NCBI RefSeq assembly: GCF_001949145.1 | Contig: NW_019091368.1 | Location: 558,029-622,028, forward strand | Direction of reading: 5' to 3' | From: Acanthaster planci | Lineage: Eukaryota > Echinodermata > Asteroidea > Valvatida > Acanthasteridae | Length of the DNA: 64,000 bases | Shown here: piece after piece, positions 59,648-64,000 of the stretch | How the letters are laid out: every line of letters starts with the position of its first letter | Position numbering within the stretch: position 1 is the first letter of the stretch | Program-made: the position numbers and the translations under genes | Notes under the pieces: generated by a model | The model's database searches: none | Told to the model about the DNA's origin: nothing | Seen by the model: the letters and a program-made list of their open reading frames with translations, nothing else

Positions 59648-61771
59648 ACACCCTGGAGTATGAATTTTTGGTAACAATTATTTTAAAAATGTACCTAGCA
59701 GCTATTATATAAAAATCAACTATTCATAAATTTTATGATCATATGATCATAAAAACTACAATATTATTGTAAAAATTGGATATAAATAACGAATCACTGA
59801 TTCATAAACTCCATATTATTTACAACAGGCCTGAAAATTCCCCAAAGAAAGCTCTACAAAAGTAATCAAAACCAACTTCACACCTTCCATTGTGATAAAT
59901 CCCAATGAGCCTAAGGATGATGGTGTCATGAATAAAACTTAACAGACGGCTGTGATTTCAGTGAGAGTGACAGCCCAGGTATTTTAGATCTCTTACACCT
60001 GGCAGTGAGGAATTCTGGCTCTTGAAGACCAGCATTAGTATGTGGTATCTATCAGAGTAATAACAGCAGAATAAAACTACTGTTAAGTGTGGTGAGTGGT
60101 TGACTTATTACCACTGACTTAGAGCCGGTAAGAATTGAGTTCATGGCATGCATAGCTAGAATGCTTTGATGTGCCGTAAAAATGATCTCACGCCCATTCC
60201 CTGACCTGAAACCAAGGGAGAGGGGTCATCAATGCCCGATGTAAAACATTGTCAGTGTGCACGACAATGGCTTCTTCTTGTAACATTAAAACGTACTGTG
60301 CCCAGTTCATGGACATGGTACATGTATTTGACGCTCTTTCCTTCTTTCATTGATTCTAATGATGTGTTGTTTAGGCCAGACATCAGTGAACTCAAATTTT
60401 ATATTGTTCATACCTTGGTTTTCTTATGAAGAAGGTTTCTGATGAATAAACTTGTAAATTATTCAAAAGTGCTGCCTGTGTAAAAAGGCACAAGCAGAAG
60501 TCATCGATGTGCTTGGGGTGGGGGGGCATTGGTTCATTCTCCTCCCACCCCCGGCATACGGGCCTGAAGTGCCAGCTCTCCAACACCTTGGCCTCCGTGA
60601 CTGCGCATGTGGAGCAGCTTGTCCCGCTGCCTGTCCAAGATCAATTTTGACAGTGTATGTCTCCCCCCCTCTTAGAATTTAAAAGTCCGGACAGGAATTT
60701 TTGCATCATTCCAACTTTAGTTGGGGTAAAAATGTCAAGGTCATCATGTTATATCATGGGATTAAAGAGTGTGGCTGTTTTATGTCTTGCCAAGTGCAGC
60801 TTGACAAACTTGTGACGGCATTGGTTGATGGATAGGCTGAAGTTTGGATATTGATCGACTGACGGATTTTACTGATGCATGTATGTTGCGGGATATAGTA
60901 CCATCTTTCTGAGAGTCAATTATCTTTTGTGGTTTTTTTTTAATCAGGCTGTTGTTTTACAGCTTTGAAGGGGAAGTTTTGTTGAGTTCACTTTTACTTT
61001 AATAGTGATGATACTGACTTGCTTTCTACTGTACTTTACATCTTGAGTTGTCGGCCCCACCGCAAGTTGACATCTTGTGGGTTAGGTGCACCGCTGTGGT
61101 GCCATATCTTGTAAGTGAACCAAACGCTGGATGTACCTGCTTTCATGGTGCACCGCAAACTAGTGACTAGAATACACTCAGGAGGCAGAAACCTGACAAG
61201 AATCAGTCTGGGTTTGGTCAGGTCCCATCCAGCTGTGCACACCCATGCTAATTCCCCAATTATCCATGTAAACTCCCCCCCCTACAAAAAAAAAGCAAAG
61301 AAAACAGATGCATCCCTGGGAACCATCTTGTGTATTAATGTTTTGTGGATGGGGTGTAAGAGGAGCTTATAAATGTCTTCATTTATCACTGGCTGTTAGT
61401 TTTGGTGAAATCAAACTCCATCCTACATCGCAAAGGGTGATCATTGGCTAGGACTTGTCAGACTATCATTCTTTCCTCCTCCTCGTCTGCCCATAAGAAG
61501 AATCTCTTTGATGAAGGAACTCAGGACTCTGCTCTGATCACTAAGCTGACAGTTTGCTCTTGTTTGAAAATGTTTAGTTTTACAACTGGCATTCTGACAT
61601 ATGAAATGGAAAACAAGGTTTAAAAATGAAATATTAAACGATACAGTTGATCGAAGAGACGAAATCCAATCAGCATCATAGTAGAGTAAAGGTTTCCAGA
61701 GGCTGCCGTAGAATAATTGAAACTAAGCACTTCTATCTAAAATAGAACTACCTCTTATTAGTTAATGCTCT
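59648..61771. other. Intronic sequence, no gene recognised
   Basis: AT-rich with self-complementary ATGATCATATGATCATA near 59735-59751. A G-run/C-run pair at about 60521-60552 resembles a decayed G-run repeat. Otherwise nothing recognised. Confidence 0.5.
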
Positions 61772-61987
61772 CAGGAGTGGCATAACCAGGGCTAAATTTC
61801 GCAGGGGGGAGACCGGGGTGCACACATTTTTCAAGGGCGCACCACAAGAAAATAAGCTGTAGCTGCATTACAATGGACATTAGTCAAAGATTTCAAATGG
61901 GGGCCACCAGGGGAGGGGGCACGGGCATTCACTGGGGGCATGTGTCTCCCATGCTTCCCCCCCCCCGGTAGTTTCGCCACCGGCACT
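61772..61987. mobile_element. MITE with GTGGCRTAAC-type ends (about 215 bp)
   Basis: The left end contains GAGTGGCATAACC followed by a G-run; the reverse-complemented right end contains GGTGGCGAAACTACC followed by nine G. The same plan is seen at 26231-26456. The interior has further G-runs and no coding capacity. Confidence 0.6.
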
Positions 61988-62930
61988 GCCCCCTAAACAG
62001 GTTTGAAAGATTTCATTCTTGCTTGTCGTACAAGCTCCAAGCCAACCAGCTTTACCATCACTGTACAGTTTGCAGTGTGCTGGCCCTTTAAGGGAAATGG
62101 TTATGGCAAAGTTGTGCTAACTCAATTATGTTTTCCCAAAGCGATCAAATCTTTTTAAAGGAAAAGTAACACATGGAACTTTCACAGAAACATTTAACCT
62201 TAAAATGGTGCTCTTAAGGGAGTGCAGCACATTTGGTATTGCATTCAACAACAAAAAGTCGCATATTCGACAATGATTTTAGTTGTTAGTTGGACTGTAA
62301 ACAGTAGCCACATTGTGGAGGCATGAAAAATGATATTGATAAGGATATTGCCACATGGAGATCTGCCAGCATTGCTTATAAAATTGGAAAACAAATTAAG
62401 CTGATTGGAAATGTTGAAATTGAGAAACAGTCGGAGTGCAGCAGTTTTATCAGGGAAGGAATATGGCAGGCTTGGAAGACAGTGGAAGTCGTTTGTAAGG
62501 ACCAGTCCAACATCAACCGTTGAAATTTGAGGTGGGAAAAAAATTGGATGCGCCCATTTTTAACTTGTGATGATATTTACACCTCTCTTGTCAGTGTGAG
62601 AGATGCATGATACACATACGATTTGCTATTTGTAACGTTATTGGTCATACTTAGCTGTCTGACACTGTCACCAATGACTGTAGGAATCCAAGATGGCAAC
62701 CTCCAAAATGGCAGCCTCCATTGGAAACCCTGGTCTGGATGTAGCTGATCTTGCTTCAGAGTGTATACCTTTGACAAATTATACCAGTACATGTTCATAG
62801 TTACATTCTCTTTTCCATTCAGTGATGCATAATAGAACAAGTTTTAAGAGCAGCACGTGAAAATCTACAATTTTCTTGATGTTTTACATTGACGTAATGA
62901 GCAAGATTAATATCATGTGCACTTATTCAC
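61988..62930. other. Intronic sequence, nothing recognised
   Basis: No gene or clear repeat. A short near-tandem AAGATGGCAACCTCCA / AAATGGCAGCCTCCA lies at about 62691-62722. Confidence 0.5.
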
Positions 62931-63212
62931 GAGGGCGTAGGCTAGATGCAGGGGGTGTGGACGCACCCTCCCCCCACACCAGCAAAAGGGAGTTCTGCTT
63001 TAGGTGTCCATATTTTTATTATTTAAACCAAACAGCAGCATGTCATTTTGTCAAGGTGAAAGTATGTGGGTTTTTGATACGAGATGACCGAAAAGTAAAA
63101 CAGCAAATCTGCTTTTCTCATGTGCACTTGCCTTTCTTGTTTAAATGCTGGAAGTTGGAGTTCCGTTTTCTTGAAAATTGTAGCCCCCCGGCCAAACCAG
63201 CCTATGCCCCTA
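62931..63212. mobile_element. MITE with GGGCGTAGGCT-type ends (about 280 bp)
   Basis: The left end reads GAGGGCGTAGGCTAGATGCA then GGGGG; the reverse-complemented right end reads TAGGGGCATAGGCTGGTTTG then GGCCGGGGGG. It is the same general design as the other G-run elements but with a different terminal sequence. A 117-codon frame across it is not a recognisable protein. Confidence 0.65.
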
Positions 63213-64000
63213 ATTCATATTGCAGATAGTGAGTTTCAAGTGATGTCAACTAACATGTACCACACAAACTGTCCACCTACATGTACATCCAGCATGTTAA
63301 TCCATATCCATTTGCTTTCAAAACCCTAATGTTAACTCCAAGCTTCCCTAAATAGATTAACTTGTATATTCCATGGTTTTTTTTTTCTTTTAAAAGTTGC
63401 AATTATTTTTTTGTCTTTGAGATTCTGCTAGGATCAAAATGTCAGGCCCTCAAACTTTAAAAATTTGTTTTTCTACCAAGTAGTTATACTGTGCTACCGG
63501 TAGTTCTCTGCAGAGGACTTGCTCAACTCATCTCTAAGATGCCCCTTCAGGATCTTTCATATATCAAGTTTTAACATACATGTATACTTCACAAATTATC
63601 TGTGAGGCAAAAGAGCTTAGTGCTGGAAATGTGACTTCCTTGTGAAAAACCGTTAATGCGTGCGCAAATAAATTCAAGCTAGGGTACGAGCACGTAACTT
63701 AATTTCAAGCATGGACAATGTTGTTAGTGCCAAAAAAATTGGGGCTGGTCGGACACATTTTGTTCATGCAAACATGTGTACACATGAACTCGTACAATGT
63801 AGCTCTGTCAGAGACCTGGTTCACATACAAGGCATGTACATGTACACCACATGTACATGTATGTCTTACCAAAGGAGCAGAAGCCTGCTTACATGCACAC
63901 TCTTGGATATAGAGGGTGCCTACTGGTGTAAGCCTAAAAATTTCAAGAGGAATTATGGGTAATGAAATTTCTGAAATATCAACAGTAGTCTGCTTTCCTG
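63213..64000. other. Intronic sequence to window end, with ACATGT palindromes
   Basis: No gene recognised. CATGTACATGTACA at 63833-63846 and ACATGTACATGTATGT at 63849-63864 lie next to each other. Confidence 0.5.

Larger units (their letters stand above)
36377..64000 (+). other. Intron 1 of the MSRRKQ gene (partial, at least 27.6 kb)
   Basis: It begins with gtaagt and continues past the window end. No later exon with FOG, SALL or BCL11 zinc fingers was found on the plus strand. First introns of this class are commonly very long. The interior is CpG-poor, rich in ACATGT words and dotted with repeats listed separately. Confidence 0.55.

Overview
The window looks like one stretch of a metazoan nuclear genome: no operons or prokaryotic gene packing, a very low density of coding sequence, Pol III tRNA genes, SINE and LINE remnants, many small terminal-inverted-repeat elements, and a short first coding exon ending in a consensus splice donor. 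The repeat style (TACATGTA and TAGGCCTA palindromes, G-run miniature transposons, a Jockey/CR1-like LINE) suits a marine invertebrate, most likely a deuterostome (echinoderm, hemichordate or cephalochordate). This is an inference and the species cannot be fixed from the sequence.

Left part (1 to about 36.2 kb): a gene-poor region with many CpGs. It holds a cluster of three intact tRNA-Gly(TCC) genes and one broken copy (10.9-12.3 kb, all on the minus strand), several MITEs, a decayed LINE (29.95-31.6 kb), short tandem repeats, and CpG-dense or homeodomain-site-rich blocks that could be regulatory. I find no protein-coding gene there.

Centre (36.2-37.1 kb): a CpG-dense, TATA-less promoter-like island with Initiator and YY1-type motifs, then a short 5' leader and a first coding exon, MSRRKQDNPQQLRRSLD, cut in phase 1 by gtaagt at 36377. 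MSRRKQ is the N-terminal NuRD/RBBP4-recruiting motif of a small set of zinc-finger repressors. The residues after it fit FOG/ZFPM best; BCL11 or SALL relatives are not excluded.

Right part (37.1 to 64 kb): read as the first intron of that gene, running off the window end. It is CpG-poor (one CpG in 38101-38880 against 49 in 36241-36900) and rich in ACATGT palindromes, with a SINE, MITEs, a long fold-back repeat, two strong hairpins, an 86-bp minisatellite and one CpG-retaining island (46.66-47.10 kb). An unidentified exon-like frame lies at 59.46-59.65 kb. The simplest reading is a developmental-regulator locus whose CpG-rich flank lies upstream and whose transcribed body has lost CpG, as expected under mosaic gene-body methylation. 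I found no clear evidence of an unknown multi-gene system; the best leads are the promoter/exon, the CpG boundary and the intronic island.
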